A DNA stretch of 42,103 bases from an uncultured Eubacteriales bacterium (GCA_948527295.1 CAOSWK010000007.1:1-42103); one strand, 5' to 3'. Counted from the first letter of the stretch, positions 6,944-15,963 are shown. Numbers and translations: made by a program. The notes: a model not told the origin generated them from the sequence alone.

Positions 6944-8212
6944 ATGTTTGTGGACGTTGCTAAAGTTAAGCTGAAGGCTGGAGACGGTGGGAACGGAGCG
7001 GTTTCGTTTCATCGTGAAAAATATGTTTCTTCTGGTGGACCGGACGGCGGAGATGGCGGCAAGGGCGGCGATATAATTTTTGTTGCGGATAGAAACCTTG
7101 CGACGCTGGCGGATTTTCGGTATAAACGAAAATACATTGCGAAAAATGGAGAAAGCGGAAAGGCTTGTCGATCCTCTGGCAAGAGCGCGCCGAATCTGGT
7201 GATCCGTGTGCCGAAAGGTACGATTGTTAGAGAATTGACGAGCGGGAAGATCATTGCGGATATTTCTACTGACGCGGAGACGGTTATTGCGCGGGGCGGC
7301 AAAGGCGGGTATGGCAACATGCACTTTGCGACGCCGACTCGGCAGGCACCTCGATTTGCAAAACCTGGTACAAAGGGCGAAGAGCTTGAAGTTCAGCTGG
7401 AGCTAAAATTGTTGGCGGACGTTGGATTGGTTGGGTTCCCGAATGTTGGAAAGTCCACTTTGATATCGGTGATAAGCCAGGCAAAGCCTGTGGTTGCGGA
7501 CTATCATTTTACGACGCTCACACCTGTTTTGGGCGTGGTGCGGATGCACGAGGAGTCTTCCTTTGTGGTTGCCGATATTCCGGGGTTAATCGAAGGAGCT
7601 TGCAAAGGGCTGGGGTTGGGACATCAGTTTTTGCGACACGTTGAGCGATGCCGGTTATTGGTGCATGTTGTGGACATTGCTGGTAGCGAGGGGCGCGATC
7701 CGGTTGAAGACTTTGAGGTTATAAACCGGGAATTAAGGAGCTTTGACGAGGGGTTATCGGCTAAACCGATGATCGTTGCGGGGAATAAGTGCGACTTGGC
7801 TAATGACGCGCAAATTGAACGCTTTAAAATTTATGTGGAGGCGAGAAGATACAAATTTTTCCCGATAATGGCGCCGATAAACCACGGAGTGGAGGCTTTG
7901 CTACTTGAGATAGAGGCGATGCTCGCCAAATTGCCGCCGATTACGATTTACGAGCCGGAAGAACTGCCGGAAAACTTATTCAAACAGACGGATGGCGAAA
8001 TTGAAGTCACGATGCGGAATGGCGTATATTTTGTTAGCGGAGAAAAGGTTTTGCGGCTCGTGGAGTCGGTGAACTTGGACGATTATGAGTCGCTGCGGTA
8101 CTTTCACAAGATGCTTGGAATTTTTGGCGTGTTAGATAAACTAAAAAATGCCGGCATAAAGCAGGGCGACACCGTGAGCATCTATGATTTTGAGTTTGAA
8201 TTTTTAGAGTAG
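6944..8212 (+). CDS. obgE: GTPase Obg/CgtA
   Basis: Obg is an essential GTPase that binds the 50S subunit and links ribosome assembly with stress and, in spore formers, sporulation. The 422 residues show the glycine-rich Obg fold (GDGGNGAVSFHREK, then GGDGGKGGD) at 1-158. The G domain has GFPNVGKST (about 164), DIPGLIEGA and NKCDL (about 281). A C-terminal OCT domain covers about 340-422. AGGTGA precedes ATG. Placement after rpmA is the usual one. mrnC follows after 16 bases. Confidence 0.97.
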   Translation: MFVDVAKVKLKAGDGGNGAVSFHREKYVSSGGPDGGDGGKGGDIIFVADRNLATLADFRYKRKYIAKNGESGKACRSSGKSAPNLVIRVPKGTIVRELTSGKIIADISTDAETVIARGGKGGYGNMHFATPTRQAPRFAKPGTKGEELEVQLELKLLADVGLVGFPNVGKSTLISVISQAKPVVADYHFTTLTPVLGVVRMHEESSFVVADIPGLIEGACKGLGLGHQFLRHVERCRLLVHVVDIAGSEGRDPVEDFEVINRELRSFDEGLSAKPMIVAGNKCDLANDAQIERFKIYVEARRYKFFPIMAPINHGVEALLLEIEAMLAKLPPITIYEPEELPENLFKQTDGEIEVTMRNGVYFVSGEKVLRLVESVNLDDYESLRYFHKMLGIFGVLDKLKNAGIKQGDTVSIYDFEFEFLE

Positions 8213-8228
8213 CGCTGGGGGTAAAGAC

Positions 8229-8621
8229 TTGGAACGGCTATATAACGGCGAATGCGATTATAGGGCGCTGAGCCCGCTGAATTTAGCGTTTGTGGGCGAC
8301 GGTGTGTATGAACTGTTTGTGCGAGAATGGCTCGCCTGCAGTGGGAATTGCCCGGTCGGGAGGCTGCATAGGATGAAGGTGGAGAAAGTTTGCTGCAAGG
8401 CCCAGGCAGAGCTTATGGACGCCTTAATGCCAAAGCTGACAGAGGAAGAATTGGCTGTTTTTAAGCGAGGCAGAAACGCACATACTTACCACACTCCAAA
8501 GAATGCAACGAACGAAGCGTACCATACCGCGACGGGACTAGAGGCTTTGATTGGATATATCTATTTGAAGGGCGACATACTGAGGGTGCGAGAGATTTTG
8601 GGATTAATTGAAAAAATTTGA
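8229..8621 (+). CDS. mrnC: Mini-ribonuclease III (23S rRNA maturation)
   Basis: Mini-III is an RNase III catalytic domain without a dsRNA-binding domain; it trims 23S rRNA precursors. The 130-residue protein shows LAFVGDGVYELFVR (family form: AYIGDAVYE), then KRGRNAHTYHTPKNA and the acidic ATGLEALIGYIYL. The start is TTG at 8229, supported by GGGGGTAAAG just upstream and by family length. It is close behind obgE and probably cotranscribed. Confidence 0.92.
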   Translation: MERLYNGECDYRALSPLNLAFVGDGVYELFVREWLACSGNCPVGRLHRMKVEKVCCKAQAELMDALMPKLTEEELAVFKRGRNAHTYHTPKNATNEAYHTATGLEALIGYIYLKGDILRVREILGLIEKI

Positions 8622-8646
8622 AAATAAATTTAAGATAAACTAAGAT
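8618..8646 (+). promoter_or_regulatory. Putative sigma-A promoter of the YitT gene
   Basis: TTGAAA (8618-8623), 17-bp spacer, TAAGAT (8641-8646), about 14 nt before the start codon. The short distance makes it only moderately convincing. Confidence 0.4.
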
Positions 8647-8659
8647 TGGTTGTGTTATT

Positions 8660-9655
8660 ATGAATAGACTTAAGGGCGCGAGTGCGATTGGGTGGGCGCA
8701 GGACATTTTTGTGATTTTGCTGGGGTGCTTTGTGTACGCGATTTCGATAAATTGTTTTACCGACCCCAACAATATTTCTCCGGGTGGAGTTATTGGTATT
8801 GGCCAGCTGGTTGGCGACTTGACGGGGTTCCCGAAAGGCCTTTTTTGCTTGCTTATTAATATTCCTATATTTTTGTGGGCTTTTGCAGAGCTAAACTGGC
8901 GCGGATTAATAAAGAATCTGTTTGCAACGGTGGCGCTGAACGTTTTTGCAGACTTGACTGTGCCTATTTTGCCGGAATATAAGGGCGACATGATGATCGC
9001 GGCGATACTTGCGGGAATAAGCGGAGGTATAGGGCTTGGGTTAATATTTACCCGTGGCGCGGCAACTGGCGGAACAGACCTTTTGGCGACTTTGACAAAG
9101 ATACATATCCCGCACATCCCGGTGGGCAAAATTTTGATGCTTATAGACGGCACGGTTGTGGGGGTTTCTACGGTCGTGTATAGCATTGGGAGCAATGACC
9201 CGTTTGCAATAATTAACGGTGCGACGTATGCGGCGATCTTGCTGTTTGTGGAGACAAAGCTGATTGACGCCATGATGTATGGCACGAGCCTTGGTACGGG
9301 GAGAGTTATGTTTATTATATCGAAGAAGAGTGCCGAGATTTCGCAAAGAATAATGGCAGACCTAAAAAGAGGCGTTACCGTGCTAAAGGGGCAGGGCGGC
9401 TATACTGGCAACGAGGAAGAAATCTTGATGAGCGCGGTAAGGAAGCAAGAGGTCCACAAAATTTATGATATAATAAAAAAAGAGGATAAAGACGCGTTTG
9501 TTATAGTCGGTGAGGCCGGCGAGATTACGGGCCTGGGCTTTAAGGCTCTGGATGAAGAGCTAGAGCGCTCAGAATTTTTTAAGAAAATAGAAGATAAAAA
9601 ATTTGCAAATAATGCAAATAATAAAAAGACGCATAATGATAGCGAAAATGCCTAA
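8660..9655 (+). CDS. YitT family membrane protein
   Basis: 331 residues with five to six membrane segments over about 1-215 and a soluble C-terminal DUF2179 domain (about 220-295). The motifs ISPGGVIGIGQL, FTRGAATGGTDLLA and the C-terminal RGVTVLKGQGGYTG are typical of YitT proteins. The function of the family is not established. The charged tail (ANNANNKKTHND) is extra. It ends with a strong terminator. Confidence 0.9.
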   Translation: MNRLKGASAIGWAQDIFVILLGCFVYAISINCFTDPNNISPGGVIGIGQLVGDLTGFPKGLFCLLINIPIFLWAFAELNWRGLIKNLFATVALNVFADLTVPILPEYKGDMMIAAILAGISGGIGLGLIFTRGAATGGTDLLATLTKIHIPHIPVGKILMLIDGTVVGVSTVVYSIGSNDPFAIINGATYAAILLFVETKLIDAMMYGTSLGTGRVMFIISKKSAEISQRIMADLKRGVTVLKGQGGYTGNEEEILMSAVRKQEVHKIYDIIKKEDKDAFVIVGEAGEITGLGFKALDEELERSEFFKKIEDKKFANNANNKKTHNDSENA

Positions 9656-9696
9656 GGTTAGAGCTTTGCTTAGTTTAAAAATTTGCGCAAAAAGAA

Positions 9697-9730
9697 GCAG
9701 CATTCCAAAAATCTGGAATGTTGCTTTTTA
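9697..9730 (+). terminator. Terminator after the YitT gene
   Basis: GCAGCATTCCA and TGGAATGTTGC pair (one G-U) around AAAATC, followed by TTTTTA. Confidence 0.85.
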
Positions 9731-9793
9731 ATTAAAATGATATCATAATTATTTTATAACATTTTCACTTTAAATTAACTTATTGGGGATATT

Positions 9794-9898
9794 TTAGCGT
9801 TTTTCGTTATTATTTTTGTTTTGCTTGTTATCATTTTTATTGTTGTTGTTATTGCTGTTGTTTTTGTTCTGATTTTGGTTCTGATTATTTTGTGCCAT
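9794..9898 (-). CDS. Tiny Asn/Gln-rich peptide (34 aa)
   Basis: Minus-strand frame from ATG 9898 to TAA 9794. The peptide begins MAQNNQNQNQNKNN and ends NNNEKR; over half of its residues are Asn or Gln and there is no hydrophobic core. GGGGGGTGA sits at ideal distance before the ATG, which argues that it is translated. The composition recalls gamma-type and other minor small acid-soluble spore proteins, but I cannot match a named family. The long hydrophobic frame on the opposite strand is its antisense. Confidence 0.5.
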   Translation of the reverse strand: MAQNNQNQNQNKNNSNNNNNKNDNKQNKNNNEKR

Positions 9899-10056
9899 TA
9901 CGTTCACCCCCCACGTCAACGGTATAACTTTGAGAAAATTAAGATATTTTCTTTGCGACCAAAAAATAGTTTAAATTTTAAATTAATTTTTGACCGCAAT
10001 AGTATTATTAACGAAAAACAAAAAAATATTCAAAAAATTTTAAAAGGAGCATTCGC

Positions 10057-11430
10057 ATGCAGTTGCCGCTTGAATATAAACGCGAGCTTGAAAATTTATT
10101 TAGCGACGAGAGCGAATATCGCAGGTTTCTCTCGTGCTACGAAGAGCCGCCTTATAGAGGGATCCGGATAAACACTTTAAAGGTTGATGGGGAGCGCTTT
10201 AAAGAAATTTTCAAATTTAAAATAAAAAAGTCGCCGTTTTCAAAAGACAGCTATTATCTGGAAGATGACGTAAATTCAATAGGCAACTTGCCGCTACACC
10301 ACGCGGGGGCTTTTTATGTGCAGGAACCATCGGCGTCTTCGGCTGTTACTGCTTTGGATCCGAGACCTTACGAAAAAATTTTGGATTTATGCGCAGCGCC
10401 AGGGGGCAAGTCAACGCAGATTGCAGCTGCTTTGAGAGGGCATGGGCTTTTGTGGTCAAACGAGGTTGTTGGCAGCAGAGCTAGGGTTTTGCTCTCGAAC
10501 ATTGAGCGGATGGGAGTTAGGAATGCCGTGGTTTCTTCGTGCGCGCCAGGGGTTTTATGCGAGAAATTATGCGGCTTTTTTGATAAAGTTTTGGTAGATG
10601 CGCCGTGCTCCGGCGAAGGGATGTTTCGCAAAAATCCGGAGGCGATTGTGGAATGGTCGCCAGAACACGTAAAGGCCTGCGCCAAACGGCAGCTTGCAAT
10701 CTTAAATACGGCGGCAAAAACTTTAAGAAACGGCGGCGTTTTGGTGTACTCGACGTGCACGTTTTCTTTGGATGAAAACGAGGGAGTTATATACAATTTT
10801 TTAAAAGAGAACGCCGATTTTACGCTAGAAGACATAGATGCGCAATTTGGCAGAGCGGCTTTTAACGTCGGGCGGGGTGGAATTTTAATAGACACAAGCA
10901 AGGCTCGTAGGATTTTCCCTCAAGATGGCGGCGAGGGGCACTTTGTTGCGAGGATGAGGAAAACTAGCGATGGCGCGAAAAAAGTGCGAAGTTTTAATTA
11001 TAAAACCGCGAAAAATACAGATAATAAGCTTGGGCGTGAGATTTTCTCGCAGCTTTTTAATTGTGACGTCTACGGCAAAATAGCTAAGGTCTCGGATAAA
11101 TTCATCATTTTGCCAGAAGACCTACCAGACCTTTCAGGGCTAGGTGTTCTGCGGGCGGGCGTACTTTTGGCCACGAGCAAAGGCTCCGTCTGGGAACCTG
11201 CACACGCGGCTTTTATGGCGGTTTCCAAAGAGGAGCTCAAGTTTAGCGTTGACCTTAGTTCTGACTCGGACGAGATTTTGGAGTACTTAAGGGGGTATGA
11301 GATCTCGATCGACGATAAGCTTAGCGGTTATATTGGGGTTTGTGTGGACGGCATTGTAGCGGGATTTGGCAAGGCTGTTAACGGTCGGCTAAAAAACAAG
11401 TACCCTAAGGGGTTGCGGATCCTTAGCTGA
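10057..11430 (+). CDS. RsmF/RsmB-like rRNA (cytosine-C5) methyltransferase
   Basis: 457-residue member of the NOL1/NOP2/Sun family of SAM-dependent m5C rRNA methyltransferases. The SAM-binding motif LDLCAAPGGKSTQ is at about residue 109. DAPCSGEGMFRKNPEA (about 181) carries the PC catalytic cysteine, and YSTCTFSLDENE (about 231) carries the TC cysteine. The long C-terminal part resembles the RsmF-type RNA-binding extension (PUA-like, ending in GYIGVCVDG and a basic KNKYPKGLR). AAAGGAGC precedes ATG. The target base is not deducible. Confidence 0.92.
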   Translation: MQLPLEYKRELENLFSDESEYRRFLSCYEEPPYRGIRINTLKVDGERFKEIFKFKIKKSPFSKDSYYLEDDVNSIGNLPLHHAGAFYVQEPSASSAVTALDPRPYEKILDLCAAPGGKSTQIAAALRGHGLLWSNEVVGSRARVLLSNIERMGVRNAVVSSCAPGVLCEKLCGFFDKVLVDAPCSGEGMFRKNPEAIVEWSPEHVKACAKRQLAILNTAAKTLRNGGVLVYSTCTFSLDENEGVIYNFLKENADFTLEDIDAQFGRAAFNVGRGGILIDTSKARRIFPQDGGEGHFVARMRKTSDGAKKVRSFNYKTAKNTDNKLGREIFSQLFNCDVYGKIAKVSDKFIILPEDLPDLSGLGVLRAGVLLATSKGSVWEPAHAAFMAVSKEELKFSVDLSSDSDEILEYLRGYEISIDDKLSGYIGVCVDGIVAGFGKAVNGRLKNKYPKGLRILS

Positions 11431-11451
11431 CTTGCCGTAAAACCGAAGAAT

Positions 11452-11480
11452 TTGCATAAAACGAGCGCAGGTGCTATAAT
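11452..11480 (+). promoter_or_regulatory. Sigma-A promoter for the phospholipase-like gene
   Basis: TTGCAT (11452-11457), 17-bp spacer, TATAAT (11475-11480) with TGC before it (extended -10). Confidence 0.75.
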
Positions 11481-11511
11481 TTCGATGTAAAATATTGTAG
11501 AGGTGAGGAAT

Positions 11512-12372
11512 ATGCCGGCAGCGATTACGCATTATTTGCAGGTGGAGCGAGTTTTGGCGGGGCTTGCAAAGTTGCATCCGGAGTTTGAATATAACAAAAA
11601 TGCCGTTTTATGGGGCGCGCAGGGGCCAGATTTTATTTTGTCGCACAGGGCGCTGCCGGGCCAGTCGGGGCGGAGCATAAAAAAATATGGGGCATATTTG
11701 CAGGAGGAAGAGATTAATAATTTAAGGGATGCGGTTTTTGCGGCCATCCCGGAGGAGAATTTTACGCGGCTTGAAAAGTCCTATTTGATCGGATTCTTTT
11801 GCCACAGCATTTTAGACAGGCTGGCGCTCCCGTTTATTAACTATAGCTCGCAGAGCCTTGCCGATTTGAACCCGGATTGCGATTTGCAGATTTGCCGAAA
11901 TAACGTAAAATCGACGCTGGACGTGATAATTTTGAGGTACGAAAAGCAGCAGTTGCCGAGTAGAATTCGGTTGAAGCGCTTGTTGCCAAAGGACGAAAAA
12001 GTGAAAAAGTTTGTGGTGGAGCTGTTTTATAATTTGCTGACGGAAAATTACGATGCGGACGTGACAAAAGAGGATATTCTTGAGGCTATGTGCGATTTTA
12101 GAAAATTTTTTGGGCTCATGACCGACAGAACGGGGATAAAAAAGGAATTCGTTAAAAAGATAGAGAAGTGGCAGGGCAAGGATGCCTACATGTCGAGCTA
12201 TATGAGGGATTTGACCGAGGACGACAGCTATGATTACTCGAACCTGTCGCACAGCATTTGGAATTGGCCTATGGATGGCGGCGAGGAGCGAACGGACAGC
12301 TTTTTTGACATTTACGAGCAGTCTATTGTGGACTCCGTTGCGTTTGCGGACAAATTTATTCTGCGCGGCTAA
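11512..12372 (+). CDS. Zinc-dependent phospholipase C-like protein
   Basis: 286 residues with the signature of the zinc-dependent phospholipase C family (PF00882): AAITHYLQVERVL at the start, LWGAQGPDFILSHR at about 38 and a His/Asp pair in GFFCHSILDRLALPF. These provide the metal ligands. There is no signal peptide, so it is probably cytosolic and may act on an intracellular lipid or other phosphoester; the substrate is unknown. ATG 11512 is preferred over GTG 11503 because AGAGGTGAGG precedes it at correct distance. Confidence 0.8.
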   Translation: MPAAITHYLQVERVLAGLAKLHPEFEYNKNAVLWGAQGPDFILSHRALPGQSGRSIKKYGAYLQEEEINNLRDAVFAAIPEENFTRLEKSYLIGFFCHSILDRLALPFINYSSQSLADLNPDCDLQICRNNVKSTLDVIILRYEKQQLPSRIRLKRLLPKDEKVKKFVVELFYNLLTENYDADVTKEDILEAMCDFRKFFGLMTDRTGIKKEFVKKIEKWQGKDAYMSSYMRDLTEDDSYDYSNLSHSIWNWPMDGGEERTDSFFDIYEQSIVDSVAFADKFILRG

Positions 12373-12407
12373 ATCGAATTTTATGGATAACTAGGGGAGC
12401 GCCGCGG

Positions 12408-12436
12408 TTGAAAAAAAGGTAGTTTTTTGGTATAAT
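12408..12436 (+). promoter_or_regulatory. Sigma-A promoter of the glycan cassette
   Basis: TTGAAA (12408-12413), 17-bp spacer, TATAAT (12431-12436) with TGG before it. It precedes the sugar transferase gene. Confidence 0.7.
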
Positions 12437-12474
12437 GGCTCTTGGAATTTTAAATACAAAAATAAAAATGAGGT

Positions 12475-13167
12475 ATGATTTTGATTTTGCGCAAGTGGGA
12501 GGACATCCCATCGGCATTGAAAAATGAACGTACGCGGCATTATTATGAGATTTTGAGCAGAAAGAAATTTGATCTTTTTTTGAAACGAGTGTTCGACTTT
12601 ATTGTCGCGGTGCTATTGCTGGGTCTGCTGGCGCCTGTCTTTGTGATTGTGGCCATTCTTGTAAAGTTGATGTCCGCGGGGCCGATTTTATACAAGCAGG
12701 AGCGGGTTACCACATATGGCCGGGTTTTTAGGATATACAAATTTAGGACAATGGTCGAAAACGCCGACAAAATGGGCTCTTTGGTTACACTTGACAATGA
12801 CACTCGGGTTACTAAGTTGGGGCGATTTTTACGTCGGTTTCGGCTGGATGAGATTCCACAACTGTTTAATATAATTTTGGGGCAGATGAGCTTTGTGGGC
12901 ACGCGGCCTGAGGTTAAGAAATACGTGGAAGCTTATTCGGACGAGATGCTTGCGACTTTGCTTATGCCGGCGGGTGTGACGTCTTTGGCGAGCATCAGTT
13001 TTCGCGACGAGGATAAGCATTTGGACAGCCGCGAAAGCGTGGAGGCTACTTACATAAACAAAATTTTGCCGGAGAAGATGAAGCATAACCTCGAGTATAT
13101 CGAGAAGTTTAACATTTTTTACGACGTAACTTTGATGGTAAAGACGGTTCTGGCTGTGATTAATTGA
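12475..13167 (+). CDS. Undecaprenyl-phosphate sugar phosphotransferase (bacterial sugar transferase family)
   Basis: 230-residue small phosphoglycosyl transferase (PF02397; WcaJ/PglC/EpsL type) that starts glycan assembly by moving a sugar-phosphate onto undecaprenyl phosphate. It shows the KRVFDFIVAVLLL re-entrant helix (about 37-60), GPILYKQERV, YKFRTMVENAD, and RLDEIPQLFNIILGQMSFVGTRPE with the family Pro-rich end. It lacks the multi-pass N-terminal region of long WcaJ proteins. ATG 12475 has GAGG only one base before it, so TTG 12481 is a possible real start. First gene of a three-gene glycan cassette. Confidence 0.93.
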   Translation: MILILRKWEDIPSALKNERTRHYYEILSRKKFDLFLKRVFDFIVAVLLLGLLAPVFVIVAILVKLMSAGPILYKQERVTTYGRVFRIYKFRTMVENADKMGSLVTLDNDTRVTKLGRFLRRFRLDEIPQLFNIILGQMSFVGTRPEVKKYVEAYSDEMLATLLMPAGVTSLASISFRDEDKHLDSRESVEATYINKILPEKMKHNLEYIEKFNIFYDVTLMVKTVLAVIN

Positions 13168-13227
13168 CTTGAGTTTTTGAAGAGTTTTGGTTGAGATGCG
13201 GTTTAATTTGTAAAGAGGAAATGATGC

Positions 13228-14436
13228 GTGGCTATGAGGATTATAAGGTTTTCTCCGCCGGACATTGGCGGCTTGGAGATAGATGCGGTTAGTGAGGTTT
13301 TGCGGTCGGGCTGGATAACTACGGGCCCCAGGGTGAAGGAGTTTGAGGCCAAGATTGCGGAATATTGCCATACTCCGAAGGCGGTTTGCTTGAACTCTGC
13401 CACCGCCTGCATGGAGCTGATTCTCCGCGTTTTGGGCATTGGGCCGGGCGACGAAGTCATCACCAGCGCGTACACTTACACGGCGTCGGCGAGCGTTATT
13501 TGTCACGTGGGCGCAACGCCCGTTTTGGTCGATACGGCTAGAGATTCCTTTGAGATGGATTATGACCGTTTGAGCAAAGCGATTACGCCGAGGACAAAGG
13601 CGATAATTGCGGTGGACTTAGCCGGCAGAATGTGCGACTACGACAGGATTTTTGAAATTGTTGAAAGCAAAAAGGGCTTGTTTGAGCCTAAAAATGCGAT
13701 TCAGACGGCGTTTAGCAGGGCAATCGTCATTGCGGATGCGGCGCATGCGTTTGGAGCTTGGCGCAAAGGCAAGGTTTGTGGCTCTGTTGCGGACTTTACG
13801 AGCTTTTCTTTTCATGCAGTTAAGAATTTGACCACGGCAGAGGGCGGCGCGCTGACTTGGCGCGCTTGCACTGGGTTGGACGATGAATCTTTATATCGGC
13901 AGTTTATGCTATGGTCGCTGCACGGTCAGTCTAAGGATGCCTTGGCCAAGACGACGCCGGGCAGCTGGGAGTATGACATTGTCTATCCGGGTTACAAGTG
14001 CAACATGACGGATTTGATGGCCGCTATAGGGCTAGCCCAGCTTAAGCGGTATAATTCTCTTTTAGAAAAAAAAAGACACATAATAAATGCATACGATGAA
14101 GCTTTTAAAAGCTTGCCAGTATCGGCGTTGAGGCATTTTGATGAGGAGAATAATTCTAGCGGGCATTTATATTTGACGCGGCTAGATGGTAAGGACGAAA
14201 AGGCCAGAAATCGGCTGATTGAGCTGATGGCGCAGAGGGGAGTTGCTACGAACGTGCACTATAGGCCGTTGCCGATGTTTACTGCCTACAAGAATTTAGG
14301 GTTTGACATCAAGGACTTTAAGAATGCTTATGACACCTACAAAAACGAGGTCACGCTGCCGCTGCACACGCTGCTTGCGGAAGAGGACGTCGATTATGTG
14401 GTGAACTCGTTTAAAGAGTGTCTGCAGGAAATTTAG
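13228..14436 (+). CDS. DegT/DnrJ/EryC1/StrS-family sugar aminotransferase
   Basis: 402-residue PLP-dependent aminotransferase of the type that aminates 4-keto or 3-keto nucleotide sugars. Visible motifs: GGLEIDAVSEVLRSGWITTGP at the N-terminus, NSATACMELILR for phosphate binding, TYTASASVICHVGATPV, DAAHAFGA and FSFHAVKNLTTAEGG, whose Lys binds PLP. The C-terminal THVHYRP-like element appears as NVHYRPLP. GAGGAAATG supports GTG 13228 (ATG 13234 also possible). With the preceding sugar transferase it parallels PglC/PglE-type pairs making an amino sugar for a surface glycan. Confidence 0.93.
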   Translation: MAMRIIRFSPPDIGGLEIDAVSEVLRSGWITTGPRVKEFEAKIAEYCHTPKAVCLNSATACMELILRVLGIGPGDEVITSAYTYTASASVICHVGATPVLVDTARDSFEMDYDRLSKAITPRTKAIIAVDLAGRMCDYDRIFEIVESKKGLFEPKNAIQTAFSRAIVIADAAHAFGAWRKGKVCGSVADFTSFSFHAVKNLTTAEGGALTWRACTGLDDESLYRQFMLWSLHGQSKDALAKTTPGSWEYDIVYPGYKCNMTDLMAAIGLAQLKRYNSLLEKKRHIINAYDEAFKSLPVSALRHFDEENNSSGHLYLTRLDGKDEKARNRLIELMAQRGVATNVHYRPLPMFTAYKNLGFDIKDFKNAYDTYKNEVTLPLHTLLAEEDVDYVVNSFKECLQEI

Positions 14437-14482
14437 GCGAGGGCCGAGATGGAGCCGAAAAACTGGATGTGTAAGGGGTTGG

Positions 14483-14548
14483 ATGTTGATTGTGCAAGTC
14501 GATAATGAAAGTTTGCTCAAAGAATCTTTACAACGAGGCCGCGTTTAA
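14483..14548 (+). CDS. Possible 21-codon leader peptide overlapping the O-antigen ligase-like start
   Basis: ATG 14483 has the best local ribosome site (AAGGGG) and gives a 21-residue frame (MLIVQVDNESLL...) ending TAA at 14548, overlapping the start of the following membrane protein in another frame. It may be translationally coupled or may be chance. Confidence 0.25.
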   Translation: MLIVQVDNESLLKESLQRGRV

Positions 14549-15941
14549 AATCGCTTATTTTGTCAGCCTGTTTTTTAGTGGCGTTGTCTTTTTGGACATC
14601 TTGTCGGTGCCCCTCTGCGCTGTGACGCTCATTTGGTCAGTTTTAATTTTTATACATAGGCTAAAAATCGGAACTTTGAATGTAAAATATTCAAAAACTA
14701 TCGTGCTGTTCCTCTTGTTTTCGGTAATCACGGCGTTGATAAACGTAACCGTTGGCTTTCCAATCAACTTTTTGGCCGGTCTGGTCATTATATACCATGC
14801 GGCAGTTTGCTTTTTCTTGTTTTACGGAATGCACGGTGACACGGCCAATTTTGAGGCCATAAAAAGAGAAATAATCTTGGTATGCAAAATTCTGGTTGTG
14901 ATATCGACCACGCTGGTGCTTTTGAGCTTTGTGCTGCTGATGTTTAAGGACTCATTCACGTTTAGCTTGCCGATGTTTCCGATGATCGAGAGGTATGGGC
15001 GATATGAGCGCGTTGTGGGGATCATAAAAAGCGCGGAGTCTGTTAGGTTTACCGGAGTTTTTATCAACCCGAACATATTGGCGTTTTGCTCGGCTGTTTC
15101 TATAATTTTTTGCCACATTCTTTATCGGACAAACCAAATTTTTAATTTAGAAAAAAAATGGTCAAAAATTTTACTGATAACGGTGATTGTCTCGGCGCAC
15201 TTTTTGGCGTTGATTTTGAGCGACTCGATAGCGTCCTTCTTGCTTTTGGTGATTTACGCGGTGTTGTGGATGTTCTACAAGATGATTTTGGAGAACAAAA
15301 TCTCGTCAATAAAGGTGGTTGCAAAGCATAGCGCGCTTTTTTTGCTGGGATGTTTGGTGCTGGTCTTTGGACTTTTTGGCTTTAGAGCGTGCTTTCAGAA
15401 CAGCGCCTCGGATATAATCGACAACGTGTGCTCTATTATTACGAACTATGCCTCAAATCCCAACATTAACAACGATATTGTCCATTTTGGCAGGCCCAAT
15501 TATGATCTGCGCGAAGGTAGCGGCCGGAGTCGGCTTTTGGCGCAAGGTTTCTATATATTTTTTAGGCATCCGCTGTTTGGCATTGGTAGCACGAACGTTG
15601 TTGAATACGGTAACGTTTATTTTGAAGAGGGGATCGCGTTTTCTAACTTCCACAATGGATATTTTTCAATCCTGGTGTGCAACGGCGCTGTCGGATTTAT
15701 AACGTTTGCGGTGTTTTTGACCATGGTGATGCTTAACCTGCTTATATTCTTTTTTAGAAAATGCGCGCGGCTAAAAGACACAGTGTTTGTCAACCTGCTA
15801 ATATGCCTGCTTGCGTACCTGGTTTTTGCGCTGTTTGAAAAGGCGCTGCTGTCGGAAATCAACTTTATGAGCATCTTCTTTTGGCTGGTTTTGGGCTACG
15901 CAATGGCATTCCTCGTAAATCACAACGACGAAAAGGAATAG
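14490..15941 (+). CDS. O-antigen ligase/polymerase-like membrane protein (Wzy/WaaL type)
   Basis: About 480 residues with roughly ten or more hydrophobic helices over the whole length and one large extracytoplasmic loop. The loop and its exit contain GSGRSRLLAQGFYIFFRHP then LFGIGSTN, the GR/HP-LFGIG signature of the O-antigen ligase domain (PF04932). Such proteins polymerise or attach lipid-linked glycan repeats outside the membrane. Start uncertain: TTG 14490 has AAGGGG 11 bases before it, and ATG 14505 has none. Third gene of the glycan cassette, closed by the terminator at 15964-16003. Confidence 0.85.
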   Translation: MCKSIMKVCSKNLYNEAAFKIAYFVSLFFSGVVFLDILSVPLCAVTLIWSVLIFIHRLKIGTLNVKYSKTIVLFLLFSVITALINVTVGFPINFLAGLVIIYHAAVCFFLFYGMHGDTANFEAIKREIILVCKILVVISTTLVLLSFVLLMFKDSFTFSLPMFPMIERYGRYERVVGIIKSAESVRFTGVFINPNILAFCSAVSIIFCHILYRTNQIFNLEKKWSKILLITVIVSAHFLALILSDSIASFLLLVIYAVLWMFYKMILENKISSIKVVAKHSALFLLGCLVLVFGLFGFRACFQNSASDIIDNVCSIITNYASNPNINNDIVHFGRPNYDLREGSGRSRLLAQGFYIFFRHPLFGIGSTNVVEYGNVYFEEGIAFSNFHNGYFSILVCNGAVGFITFAVFLTMVMLNLLIFFFRKCARLKDTVFVNLLICLLAYLVFALFEKALLSEINFMSIFFWLVLGYAMAFLVNHNDEKE

Positions 15942-15963
15942 GAAAAAAAGAGAGCAAAAAAAT

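Noticed and set aside
8461..9285. 274-codon minus-strand frame opposite the YitT gene
   Set aside because: Antisense of a well-supported membrane protein; the composition is a mirror of the hydrophobic codons.
9821..10171. Plus-strand hydrophobic frame before the RsmF-like gene
   Set aside because: It is antisense to the Asn/Gln-rich peptide, has no ribosome site and runs into the next gene.
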